Below are positions 1 through 6,260 of a DNA stretch of 12,517 nucleotides, piece after piece. Source of the DNA: DASZZY01 sp036260395. GTDB lineage: Bacteria; Actinomycetota; UBA4738; CALAEC01. The notes beneath the pieces are model-generated. The model was not told where the DNA came from, made no database searches, and saw only the letters and a program-made list of their open reading frames with translations. The stretch covers positions 1 to 12,517 of the forward strand of contig DASZZY010000037.1 of the NCBI GenBank assembly GCA_036260395.1, written 5' to 3'. Numbering within the stretch: position 1 is the stretch's first letter; every line of letters starts with the position of its first letter. The translations under genes and the position numbers were made by a program.

Positions 1-212
1 TCGAGCCGGGCCTGAGGATCTGCAAGATCTACATGGGGTACTGGTACTGGGGGCGTCCATCGGTCGAGGACCTTCGCCGGGACCTTCGGGATCTGTTCCA
101 GAAGATCCGGCCGGACTGGGACCTGGGGTCGCCCGGGCTCCGGGACGCCTGGGAGCGAGGGGAGAAGGGGCGCTTCTACCCGTACAGCGAACGGGCCAGA
201 AGGATCGCCTAG
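1..212 (+). CDS. C-terminal fragment of an unrecognised protein
   Basis: An open frame enters from the left edge (first full codon at base 3) and ends at TAG 210-212, giving 69 residues. Codons have strong G/C third positions, as in the other genes here, which supports real coding. The fragment is rich in aromatic and charged residues, with GYWYWGR near its residues 12-18, an Arg/Asp-rich amphipathic stretch (EDLRRDLRDLFQKIRPDW) and a basic end (ERARRIA). I do not recognise the family. The start and most of the protein lie outside the window. No clear terminator follows it. Confidence 0.6.
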   Translation, partial: EPGLRICKIYMGYWYWGRPSVEDLRRDLRDLFQKIRPDWDLGSPGLRDAWERGEKGRFYPYSERARRIA

Positions 213-345
213 CCGAGGGCCGCGCGGCACACGCGTACGTCCGCGGGGGGCCATCCTTGAGGCGGAAGAGATCGGAACTTCACGGCGACTCCGAGTGCTG
301 CGGCTCTTGGGCTGATGCCACACCCTCACACGGGCGCATGGGAAC

Positions 346-374
346 CTGAGAACACCCCACGAGGGATGTCTCAG
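346..374. repeat. Inverted repeat in an otherwise empty intergenic stretch
   Basis: CTGAGA (346-351) pairs with TCTCAG (369-374) across a 17-base gap. The similarity extends imperfectly to about a dozen bases on each side (GGGGTGTTCTCAG read leftward, GGGATGTCTCAG read rightward). It lies in the 238-base gap between the unknown gene and the HesB-like gene, where I see no gene or promoter. It may be a weak hairpin or a remnant of mobile-element ends. There is no T-run to make it a convincing terminator. Confidence 0.3.
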
Positions 375-450
375 AACGAGGTCCCCGACCTCTCGAAACT
401 CACGAGGGGGCGGTCCGTACAGGCAGAATCAGTCGTTCCGCCCGGGCCGT

Positions 451-744
451 CTAGCCCGTTTCCTCCTGAGGGCGCAGGAAGAGCTGGGTCCCCTCCTCGG
501 TCTGACGAGCGTCCAGCACGGCCTCGCCCAGGGGGTCGGACAACTCGGGGGCCACGAACACGTCGAGCCCGGAGGCCTCACCCTCGGCGTCGCCCTCCTT
601 GGGGCTGCTCACGGGCTGGAAGCCGATTCCCGGCTCGCCTCCAGGGGTCTGGACCTGCTGGATCCGGATCGCGGACCCGGGGAACTCCGGGTGCTGCAGG
701 GTCTGTCTCAAGATGGAGGCTGCGGCCTCGGTTACCTGGAGCAT
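451..744 (-). CDS. HesB/IscA-like (Fe-S biogenesis fold) small protein without cysteines
   Basis: Encodes 97 residues starting MLQVTEAAASILRQ. The ATG at 744-742 is preceded by GGAGGGAG with a four-base spacer, which decides this start over the longer open frame upstream. The order of elements matches the A-type carrier fold (HesB/IscA/ErpA): an N-terminal 'xTxxAxxxLR' helix, a glycine-containing central strand region (residues 34-42), 'GLDVFVAPELSDPLGEAVLDA' at about 59-79, and a short C-terminal strand. True A-type carriers use three cysteines to bind iron or clusters; this protein has none, so cluster transfer by the classical mechanism is unlikely. Short HesB-like proteins lacking the cysteines occur in actinobacteria with no assigned role. 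It is divergent from the lipoprotein gene at 928. Confidence 0.75.
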   Translation of the reverse strand: MLQVTEAAASILRQTLQHPEFPGSAIRIQQVQTPGGEPGIGFQPVSSPKEGDAEGEASGLDVFVAPELSDPLGEAVLDARQTEEGTQLFLRPQEETG

Positions 745-796
745 CACGCTCCCTCCTTCCGAACTGCTCGGAATTGCGTTCCTACCGCGGGTCGGC

Positions 797-870
797 CCCC
801 TCAAACATCCTCCTGCGCAGCACGTGCGCAGCACGACCGGGTTTCTGTTCCCGGCCATTCCCTTGAGGGG
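797..870. repeat. Nested repeats in a divergent intergenic region
   Basis: CCCCTCAA (797-804) and TTGAGGGG (863-870) form a perfect 8-base inverted repeat around a tandem duplication of an 11-mer, TGCGCAGCACG (814-824 and 825-835), and a small hairpin CCGGG-N8-CCCGG (837-854). All lie in the 183-base gap between the HesB-like gene and the lipoprotein gene, where divergent promoters must sit. The arrangement could be operator sites or a structured leader; no -10/-35 pair was convincing there. Confidence 0.4.
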
Positions 871-927
871 TCCGAACCGAGAACGATCCGCGGTCGTATT
901 GGAAGAAAAGGCGCGTGGAGGTGCGCC

Positions 928-1398
928 GTGAGAAGGATGATCGTGGTTCTGTTCTTGGCCGTTTTCGGCGCCGCCTGCGGGCAGGAGGAGACTCCGACCA
1001 CACCGGAGGCGATGTCGCCGGAACCGGAGAGCCCGGCCTCTCCGGCAGGCGTCACCCTGGAGACCGCCGAGTCCGACCTGGGGACCATCCTCACCGATGC
1101 GGAGGGGCAAACGCTCTACGTGTTCCTGAACGACTCCGCCGGAGAGAGCACCTGCTACGACGACTGCGCCCAGGCCTGGCCCGCGTTGGAGACGGAGGGT
1201 GATCCTCAGGCCGGGGCTGGGGTGGACGCCTCGCTCCTGGGGACCACGGAGCGCCAGGATGGCGCTCTCCAGGTGACCTACAACGAGATGCCGCTGTACT
1301 ACTTCGCCGACGACGCGGAGCCGGGGGACACCAACGGTCAGGGGATCGGCGACGTGTGGTTCGTCGTGTCCCCGGAGGGCGAGCCCATCCGCGGGTAG
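928..1398 (+). CDS. Secreted lipoprotein with COG4315/PF03640-type repeats
   Basis: Encodes 156 residues from a GTG start at 928, with GGAGG at 917-921 and a six-base spacer. The N-terminus is a lipoprotein signal (basic RR, hydrophobic core, FGAAC with Cys17), followed by a Pro/Glu/Ser linker (about 20-45). Two copies of the 'secreted repeat of unknown function' follow: residues 50-88 (LGTILTDAEGQTLYVF, then C76/C80 and WPAL) and residues 112-150 (PLYYFADDAEPGDTNGQGIGDVWFVV). The TLYVF and PLYYF motifs with the CxxxCAxxWP signature are typical of COG4315. The protein should be anchored on the outer face of the membrane. Its biochemical role is not established; some relatives sit near redox or ECF-sigma genes. 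The next gene is convergent, with 42 bases between and no obvious terminator. Confidence 0.85.
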   Translation: MRRMIVVLFLAVFGAACGQEETPTTPEAMSPEPESPASPAGVTLETAESDLGTILTDAEGQTLYVFLNDSAGESTCYDDCAQAWPALETEGDPQAGAGVDASLLGTTERQDGALQVTYNEMPLYYFADDAEPGDTNGQGIGDVWFVVSPEGEPIRG

Positions 1399-1440
1399 GT
1401 TCGATCAGGCGCCGACTTCGACAAGAGGCCACCGAGCTCG

Positions 1441-1965
1441 TCAGCCGGCGTCGCGGCGGAGCTCCACGGTGTCGCCCTCCTCGACGCCGTGCTCGCGAAA
1501 GAACCCCTGGTTGACCTCTACGGCGCCCACCCAGCTGGTCTCCGGGTCGTAGAGCGGGCAGGGCTCCTCGCGGCAGGGCTCCATGTCGAGGATCCGGCGG
1601 ATCTCGCCGTCGGGGCCCCAGAACGCGATCGACAGCGGGATCAGCGTGTCCTTCATCCAGAACGAGGTGCTGACCGGCTGCTCCTCGAGGAACACCATGC
1701 CGGCGTCTTCCGGCAGCGAGCGCCGACCCATCAGGCCCCGGGCCTTCTGCTCGGGCGTCTCCGCGATCTCGACCTCGATCCGCACAGGGCCGTCGTCCGT
1801 CCGGATCACCAGGGTGCCGACGGGGAGGTCCCGCTGGCTCGTCGCGCCGTCGCCGGCCCCCGGTCCGTCGGCGGGAGCCGGCGCCTGTTCGCCGCAGCCG
1901 GCCAGGACGAGCGCTGCGAGGAGCAGCCCGAGGGCTCGTCGGCGGGGGGCCCAGACCTCTATCAT
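1441..1965 (-). CDS. DUF192 domain lipoprotein
   Basis: Encodes 174 residues. The N-terminus has basic residues (RRR), a hydrophobic core and a clear lipobox LAGC (Cys24), then an Ala/Gly/Pro-rich linker to about residue 46. The DUF192 domain spans about 50-170 and has its hallmark segments: 'ARGLMGRRSLPEDAGMVF' (75-92), 'FWMKDTLIPLSIAFWGPDG' (102-120) and 'VGAVEVNQGFF' (146-156). Two extra cysteines, C131 and C136, sit where many family members have 'C..YPP'. The function of DUF192 proteins is not known; they are exported or membrane-attached small beta-barrel-like proteins. The ATG at 1965-1963 has only a weak AGG upstream and overlaps the probable -10 of the tRNA-Thr gene on the other strand, so the two share one short promoter region. 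Confidence 0.85.
   Translation of the reverse strand: MIEVWAPRRRALGLLLAALVLAGCGEQAPAPADGPGAGDGATSQRDLPVGTLVIRTDDGPVRIEVEIAETPEQKARGLMGRRSLPEDAGMVFLEEQPVSTSFWMKDTLIPLSIAFWGPDGEIRRILDMEPCREEPCPLYDPETSWVGAVEVNQGFFREHGVEEGDTVELRRDAG
1960..1965 (+). promoter_or_regulatory. Candidate -10 element for the tRNA-Thr/tRNA-Met pair
   Basis: TATCAT at 1960-1965 lies 23 bases before the mature 5' end of tRNA-Thr, a normal distance for a tRNA promoter. No good -35 is visible 16-18 bases upstream. It overlaps the start codon of the divergent DUF192 gene. Confidence 0.35.
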
Positions 1966-1988
1966 GGTCCTGCCATCATGGCGTATCC

Positions 1989-2061
1989 GCTGGAGTAGCT
2001 CAGTCGGCAGAGCACGGGCATGGTAAGTCCGGGGTCGCGGGTTCGATTCCCGCCTCCAGCT
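1989..2061 (+). tRNA. thrT: tRNA-Thr (anticodon GGT)
   Basis: A complete cloverleaf can be folded: acceptor GCTGGAG/CTCCAGC (1989-1995 with 2054-2060), D-stem GCTC/GAGC, anticodon stem CGGGC/GTCCG with loop ATGGTAA (anticodon GGT at 2022-2024), five-base variable loop, and T-arm GCGGG-TTCGATT-CCCGC. The discriminator is T2061. The 3' CCA is not encoded. In mycobacteria the same thrT-metT pair precedes rpmG. Confidence 0.95.
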
Positions 2062-2066
2062 CCCTC

Positions 2067-2138
2067 GGCGGGGTAGCTCAGGGGCAGAGCAAGCGGCTCA
2101 TAATCGCTGTGTCGGCGGTTCGAATCCGCCCCCCGCTA
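2067..2138 (+). tRNA. metT: tRNA-Met (anticodon CAT, elongator type)
   Basis: The acceptor GGCGGGG/CCCCGCT (2067-2073 with 2131-2137) has a G-U first pair. The D-stem is GCTC/GAGC, the anticodon arm is AGCGG-CTCATAA-TCGCT with CAT at 2099-2101, and the T-arm is GGCGG-TTCGAAT-CCGCC. The paired 1-72 position and the lack of three G-C pairs at the anticodon-stem base argue against an initiator. A lysidine-modified Ile2 tRNA cannot be excluded, but the position after tRNA-Thr favours Met. CCA is not encoded. It lies only five bases after tRNA-Thr, so the two are probably co-transcribed. Confidence 0.93.
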
Positions 2139-2153
2139 CGACCACGCCGGAAC

Positions 2154-2182
2154 TTGATTTCTTGAATCCCTTTTCGTAGTAT
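2154..2182 (+). promoter_or_regulatory. Promoter of the regulator-halogenase-MFS operon (leaderless)
   Basis: TTGATT (2154-2159), a 17-base spacer and TAGTAT (2177-2182) make a good housekeeping promoter. Transcription would begin about seven bases after the -10, at or next to G2189, which is the first base of the GTG start codon. No ribosome-binding site is present. This predicts a leaderless mRNA, a common form in actinobacteria. Confidence 0.6.
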
Positions 2183-2188
2183 CCGCCG

Positions 2189-2899
2189 GTGAACCGCACG
2201 GGCTGGCATCTCCTCTCGCACCACGGCAGGGCGCTCCGCGCCCTCTCCCGGCGCCCCCACCTCCGGATCCGCGATCTGGCCGGCGAACTCGGCCTCACCG
2301 AGCGGTCGGCGCAGAGCCTGGTCTCCGACCTGGTGGCCTCGGGCCTCGTCGAGCGGACCCGGCAGGGTCGCCGGAACCGGTACGTCGTCCGGACAGAGCC
2401 GGACGGCTTCCTCGGCGAGCTTCCCGTCGGGCCCGGGGACGGCCTTCCGGCCGCAGCGGGCGACGCCTCCTGCGAGGCCGTCGTGCTGGCGTGCAGCGAC
2501 TACCGGACCCAGGCCCCGCTGCTGAGGACCCTGGCCTCCGAGGGCCTGCTGGGCCGCTCCGAGCTCGTGCTGTGGCCGGGGGGCGGGCCGGCGCTGGCCG
2601 GCCGGGACCGCGACCGCCTCTTCGAGGAGGTCGCCGCGCTCGTCGTGCGCCGTCGACCCTCGCGGCTGCTGCTCGTCTCGCACGCCGGGTGCGCCGTGCC
2701 CGAGGTGCCTCGCGTCGCCGGGGGCACGATCTTCGAGACCTACCGGGCCGTCCAGCGGTGGGCCCGGCGCATCGTTCGCCAGTCTCGCGCCACGCTCGGC
2801 ATGGTGCCCGAGCTGTGGCTGATCGACCGAGGCCGGGTCGGCCGCGTCCCCGGCGGCGCCCTGCCGGCGCAGAGGACCGCGTGGAGGGAGGCCAGATGA
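2189..2899 (+). CDS. Winged-helix regulator fused to a beta-carbonic-anhydrase-like zinc domain
   Basis: Encodes 236 residues from GTG 2189. Residues 1-68 form a winged helix-turn-helix (RIRDLAGELGLTERSAQSLVSDLVASGLVER, then the wing RQGRRNRYVV), which resembles small actinobacterial DNA-binding proteins of the MarR/ArsR-like fold. Residues 95-222 resemble a beta-class carbonic anhydrase: the ligand and dyad motif CSDYR (C102, D104, R106), then SHAGC (H165, C168) in the required HxxC form, and a closing segment 'LWLIDRGRVGRV' like the family's 'GWVYDVETG'. The usual RNA(G) substrate-pocket motif is replaced by WPGGG (129-133), so catalysis may be altered or lost. I infer a zinc-dependent or small-molecule-sensing transcription regulator, perhaps controlling its own operon. 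Its stop overlaps the next start (ATGA), indicating translational coupling. Confidence 0.7.
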   Translation: MNRTGWHLLSHHGRALRALSRRPHLRIRDLAGELGLTERSAQSLVSDLVASGLVERTRQGRRNRYVVRTEPDGFLGELPVGPGDGLPAAAGDASCEAVVLACSDYRTQAPLLRTLASEGLLGRSELVLWPGGGPALAGRDRDRLFEEVAALVVRRRPSRLLLVSHAGCAVPEVPRVAGGTIFETYRAVQRWARRIVRQSRATLGMVPELWLIDRGRVGRVPGGALPAQRTAWREAR

Positions 2900-4335
2900 C
2901 GGGGAACGACCATCTCGACGCCGACGCCATCATCATCGGGGGCGGCCCGGCCGGCGCCACGCTCGGCACGCTCCTGGCGCGCGACGGCCACCGCGTCTTG
3001 ATCCTGGAGAAGGACATCCATCCCCGCGACCACGTCGGGGAGTCGCTGACGCCGTCGACGAACCTGGTGTTCGAGAAGATCGGCTTCCTCGACAAGATGA
3101 ACGACGCCGGGTTCATCCACAAGCCGGGCACCGGCTGGACGGCGCCGCGGACCCGGCCCTGGAACTTCGTGGAGATCTGGCTGTTCGAGTTCCCGCTCCC
3201 GGGGACGCCCCAGCCCTACACGTACAACGTCGAGCGCGACGTCATGGACACCATGCTCCTGCGCCACGCCCACGACAGCGGCGCCAAGGTGCTCCAGGGC
3301 GTCCGCGTCCAGCAGGTGCTGTTCGAGGACGGCCGGGCGGTCGGCGTCCGGGCCAAGGTGGCGGACGGCTGGGAGCGCGACCTGCGGGCCAAGGTGGTGG
3401 TGGACGCCTCGGGCCGCCGCTGCCTGCTCGCCTCGCAGCTGAAGATGAAGAAGAAGGACGCCAACTTCAACCAGTTCTGCATCTACTCCTGGTTCGAGGG
3501 CGTCAAGCAGCCGCCGGAGCGTCTCGACGGGTTCACGCTGTTCTACTTCATCGGGCTGAATCAGGCCTGGGCCTGGCAGATCCCGCTGCGAGGCGGCAAG
3601 ACCTCGATGGGCGCGGTCATCGACAAGGAGGACTTCCAGAAGACCGGCAAGAGCCACGAGGAGTTCTTCTACAGCCTCGTCAAGCGGAACCGGACGTTCA
3701 CCTACGCCATGGAGGAGGCCGAGCGCGTCCGGCCGTGGTGGATCGAGGGCGACTACTCGTACAAGATCGACCGGTTCGCCGGGCCCGGGTGGCTGCTCAT
3801 CGGTGACGCCCTCCGGTTCGTGGACCCGATCTTCTCCTCGGGCGTGGATGTCGCGCTGTTCTCGAGCATGTATGCCTACGAGACGATCACCGAGGCCTGG
3901 CGGACGGGGAACGAGGAGCGGCCGTTCGGCGCCTACCAGGACCGGGTCGAGACCGGCGTCGACATCTGGTACGAGCTGATCTCGACGTTCTACCGGCTCC
4001 AGAACCTCGTGACCCGGTACGCCACGAGCCCCCGCTGGCGGGAGAAGATCGTCCGAACGCTTCAGGGCAACCCGTACCAGCCGGAGACCCAGGCTCGGGC
4101 CCGGGAGCTCCTCGGGGCCATGCAGGAGTCGTACGAGCAGGTGATGCGCGACCCCGCCAACCTGCTCCGGCCCTGGGCCATGGACCCGGAGCGGGATGGG
4201 ACCCTCACGTGCCCGAAGTGCCTGGGGGTGGCGGACTTCCGCTCGGACGAGCACGCGTTCGTGTGCCGCCGCTGCGACGCGCAGACGGCGGCGCCCCCCG
4301 GGTTTGCCCCCGCCGCCACGAAAGTCGCCCCGTGA
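2896..4335 (+). CDS. Flavin-dependent halogenase-like FAD oxidoreductase with C-terminal zinc ribbon
   Basis: Encodes 479 residues from ATG 2896, which overlaps the regulator's stop and has GGAGG upstream. The Rossmann FAD motif GGGPAG is at 15-20, with E38 at the end of the second strand. HPRDHVGESLTP (42-53) and GFIHKPG (72-78, with K76 in the place of the halogenase catalytic Lys) are typical of phenol/pyrrole-type halogenases. The halogenase signature WxWxIP is present as WAWQIP (225-230). The second FAD motif GD(A)...DP..SSGVD is at 303-318. A ribbon with C439-x2-C442 and C457-x2-C460 closes the protein; I do not know this as a normal part of halogenases. Such enzymes use reduced FAD, O2 and halide, and need a separate flavin reductase, which is not visible nearby. 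A monooxygenase or geranylgeranyl-reductase-like role is possible, but WxWxIP favours the halogenase branch. Substrate unknown. Confidence 0.8.
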   Translation: MTGNDHLDADAIIIGGGPAGATLGTLLARDGHRVLILEKDIHPRDHVGESLTPSTNLVFEKIGFLDKMNDAGFIHKPGTGWTAPRTRPWNFVEIWLFEFPLPGTPQPYTYNVERDVMDTMLLRHAHDSGAKVLQGVRVQQVLFEDGRAVGVRAKVADGWERDLRAKVVVDASGRRCLLASQLKMKKKDANFNQFCIYSWFEGVKQPPERLDGFTLFYFIGLNQAWAWQIPLRGGKTSMGAVIDKEDFQKTGKSHEEFFYSLVKRNRTFTYAMEEAERVRPWWIEGDYSYKIDRFAGPGWLLIGDALRFVDPIFSSGVDVALFSSMYAYETITEAWRTGNEERPFGAYQDRVETGVDIWYELISTFYRLQNLVTRYATSPRWREKIVRTLQGNPYQPETQARARELLGAMQESYEQVMRDPANLLRPWAMDPERDGTLTCPKCLGVADFRSDEHAFVCRRCDAQTAAPPGFAPAATKVAP

Positions 4336-6023
4336 CGACCGGCAACGGCGACCGCCCCGCCCGGGTCCACACTGGGATCCAGTTCCACAACGCCCCCGCG
4401 TTCTGGTCGGGGACCGCCGCGATCGTCGCCGGGGTGCTCCTGCACCTGCCGGAGTTCGTCGCTTCCAAGGACATGGGCTACATGATGGCCGGCATGCCCA
4501 TGTCGGACCTCATGCTGTTCGGCATGGCCCTGATCGTGGGCGGGATCGGTCTGGCCGCCTACGGGTTGTTCCCGCGCCGTGACGCGCTCTCGGGCCGACG
4601 GTCTGCGCTCCACGGCTACCACTTCCGGTCAATGGACGACGCCCCGCTCAGCCGGGCGCACTGGGGGCTGCTGTTCGTCCTCGGGGTGGCGCTGGTCGTA
4701 GACGTCATGAAGCCGGCCACGCTCGGGTTCGTCGTCCCCGGCCTCCGCGAGGAGTACGGCATCAGCACGGCGCAGGCCGCGATGCTGCCGCTGGTGGCCC
4801 TCACCGGCACCACCATCGGCTCGCTTTTGTGGGGCATCCTGGCCGATCGGCTGGGCCGGCGAGCCACGATCCTGCTGGCCTCGATCATGTTCATCGGCAC
4901 GGCGATCTGCGGATTCATGCCGGCGTTCGGGTGGAACCTGCTGATGTGCTTCCTGATGGGCATGTCGGCCGGCGGCATGCTCCCCATCGTCTACGCGCTG
5001 ATGGCTGAGTCGATGCCGGCCAAAAAGCGCGGGTGGCTCGTGGTGCTCCACGGAGGCATGGGCACCGTCGGCGGCTACCTGGCGGCCAGCGGGTTCGCCG
5101 CGTGGCTCGAGCCGCACTTCGCTTGGCGGATCCTGTGGTTCCTCGGCCTCCCGACCGGGGCCCTGGTCCTCCTTCTCAACCGGTGGATCCCCGAATCTCC
5201 CCGGTTCCTCCTCGAGCGTGGCCGCATCGAGGAGGCCAGGGGAGTCATGGCCCGGTACGGGGTGGTCCTGGAGGCCGACGAGCGGGCGCCGGTCGAGAAG
5301 GCCATCGCCGAGGAGGAGCACGCCGCCCACTCGGCGCGAGGCCTGGGCCGGCTGTTCCGCCCGCCGTTCCTCCCACAGACGGCGACCGTGGCGCTCTACG
5401 GCGTCTCCTGGGGGCTGGTCAACTGGGGGTTCCTGACCTTCCTGCCCACGATGCTGGCCGATCTGGGCTACGAGTCTGGTGTGGCGAGCAGCCTGCTGTT
5501 CGTGTCTGCGCTCGTGGCCGTTCCGGGCACCGTCGTCGTGGCCTACGCCTACGGCCGGTGGAGCAGCAAGAAGAGCATGATCCTGTACGCGCTGGCAACG
5601 GCGGGCAGCCTGGTGGGATTCATGCTCATCAGGCCGGATCCGACCGGCGGCAGCCAGATCGTCCTGGGCTTGCTGGTCGTGGGGCTCCTGGTATTCAGCG
5701 GAGGCGTGATCTCCATGCTGTCCCCGTACACCGCCGAGGTGTTCCCCACGTATCTCCGAGGGACGGGCAGTGGCCTGGCCGCGGGGAGCAGCAAGCTGGG
5801 CGGCATCATGGGCCCGCCGGTGATGGCCGCGGTGCTCACCGTGACCGCCGGTATGGCGGGGCCGGCCTTGGTGGCCACCGCGCCGCTGCTGGCCTCCGCG
5901 CTGGTGCTGGCGTTCAAGGGCGTCGAGACCCGCGACCAGCGTCTGGAGGACATCCAGGCCCGGATGTACGGGGAGGCGGCATCGTCGTCGGTCGAGACCC
6001 GGAGGCCGTCGGGCGTAGGCTAG
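4332..6023 (+). CDS. MFS transporter (sugar/organic-acid porter type) with two extra N-terminal helices
   Basis: Encodes 563 residues from GTG 4332, overlapping the halogenase stop (GTGA). There is no good ribosome-binding site, so translation is probably coupled. The MFS core starts near residue 110: a first helix with D124 (ALVVDVMKPATLGFVVPGL), the loop 2-3 motif GILADRLGRR (168-177), and PESPR (287-291) followed by FLLERGRIEEARGVM, the sugar-porter signature after helix 6. The second half repeats the pattern weakly (YGRWSSKKSM; EVFPTYLRGTGSG). Before the core, residues 24-44 and 59-80 form two more hydrophobic segments joined by a methionine-rich loop (M48, M51, M52, M55, M57, M61), giving about 14 segments. 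As the partner of a halogenase-like enzyme and a regulator it may export a product or import the substrate; direction and substrate cannot be told from sequence. Confidence 0.85.
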   Translation: MTTGNGDRPARVHTGIQFHNAPAFWSGTAAIVAGVLLHLPEFVASKDMGYMMAGMPMSDLMLFGMALIVGGIGLAAYGLFPRRDALSGRRSALHGYHFRSMDDAPLSRAHWGLLFVLGVALVVDVMKPATLGFVVPGLREEYGISTAQAAMLPLVALTGTTIGSLLWGILADRLGRRATILLASIMFIGTAICGFMPAFGWNLLMCFLMGMSAGGMLPIVYALMAESMPAKKRGWLVVLHGGMGTVGGYLAASGFAAWLEPHFAWRILWFLGLPTGALVLLLNRWIPESPRFLLERGRIEEARGVMARYGVVLEADERAPVEKAIAEEEHAAHSARGLGRLFRPPFLPQTATVALYGVSWGLVNWGFLTFLPTMLADLGYESGVASSLLFVSALVAVPGTVVVAYAYGRWSSKKSMILYALATAGSLVGFMLIRPDPTGGSQIVLGLLVVGLLVFSGGVISMLSPYTAEVFPTYLRGTGSGLAAGSSKLGGIMGPPVMAAVLTVTAGMAGPALVATAPLLASALVLAFKGVETRDQRLEDIQARMYGEAASSSVETRRPSGVG

Positions 6024-6027
6024 GACC

Positions 6028-6255
6028 ATGGCTGGCGCCGAACCCCCGATCAGGAGACGCGACGAGGACACCGAGTGGCACGACCTCGCCCCGGCGGCGT
6101 GCCCGCACTGCGGCTGCACCTACTTCTACGCCGTCGACGACCCGGGGATCGTCTGGGACCCCGAGCGGGCCTGGGACGAGGGGTGTCGCGACCGGGACTG
6201 TCACTGCCACACCGCGGCGGTCATCGGCGCGCGCCGCGGCGATTCGGCCGGCTGA
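6028..6255 (+). CDS. Small Cys/His-rich putative zinc-binding protein
   Basis: Encodes 75 residues; the ATG is four bases after the MFS stop, with AGGA upstream. CPHCGC (C25, C28, C30) and GCRDRDCHCH (C53, C58, C60, H59, H61) flank a conserved-looking acidic stretch VDDPGIVWDPERAWDE. These could bind one or two zinc ions. I do not recognise a named family. Its position allows it to be the last gene of the halogenase operon, or a partner of the adjacent rpmG gene, whose promoter begins six bases after its stop codon. The codon bias fits a real gene. Confidence 0.65.
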   Translation: MAGAEPPIRRRDEDTEWHDLAPAACPHCGCTYFYAVDDPGIVWDPERAWDEGCRDRDCHCHTAAVIGARRGDSAG

Positions 6256-6260
6256 GGTCG

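Noticed and set aside
315..866. Plus-strand open frame of 183 residues
   Set aside because: Arg/Pro/Gly-rich sequence with no family pattern, opposite the well-supported HesB-like gene; it is a shadow frame in GC-rich DNA.
745..1110. Longer N-terminal extension of the HesB-like frame
   Set aside because: It would cover the divergent lipoprotein start and promoter region; the internal ATG at 744 has a strong ribosome-binding site and begins the fold exactly.
1399..1440. Rho-independent terminator between the two convergent lipoprotein genes
   Set aside because: No strong hairpin followed by a T-run on either strand.
2067..2190. Integration site (att) at the tRNA-Met 3' end for the inserted operon
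   Set aside because: No second copy of the tRNA 3' end was found near 6000-6300 and no integrase gene is present.
2740..4254. 504-residue minus-strand open frame
   Set aside because: Mirror frame of the halogenase-like gene; composition is the typical antisense His/Asp/Leu/Val/Gly-rich shadow, with no motifs.
2896..4335. Geranylgeranyl reductase as the main call for the FAD enzyme
   Set aside because: The N-terminal motifs are shared with that family, but the WxWxIP motif and the Lys at 76 fit the halogenase branch better; kept only as an alternative.
4629..6119. 496-residue minus-strand open frame
   Set aside because: Antisense of the MFS transporter; the plus frame carries clear membrane helices and MFS motifs.
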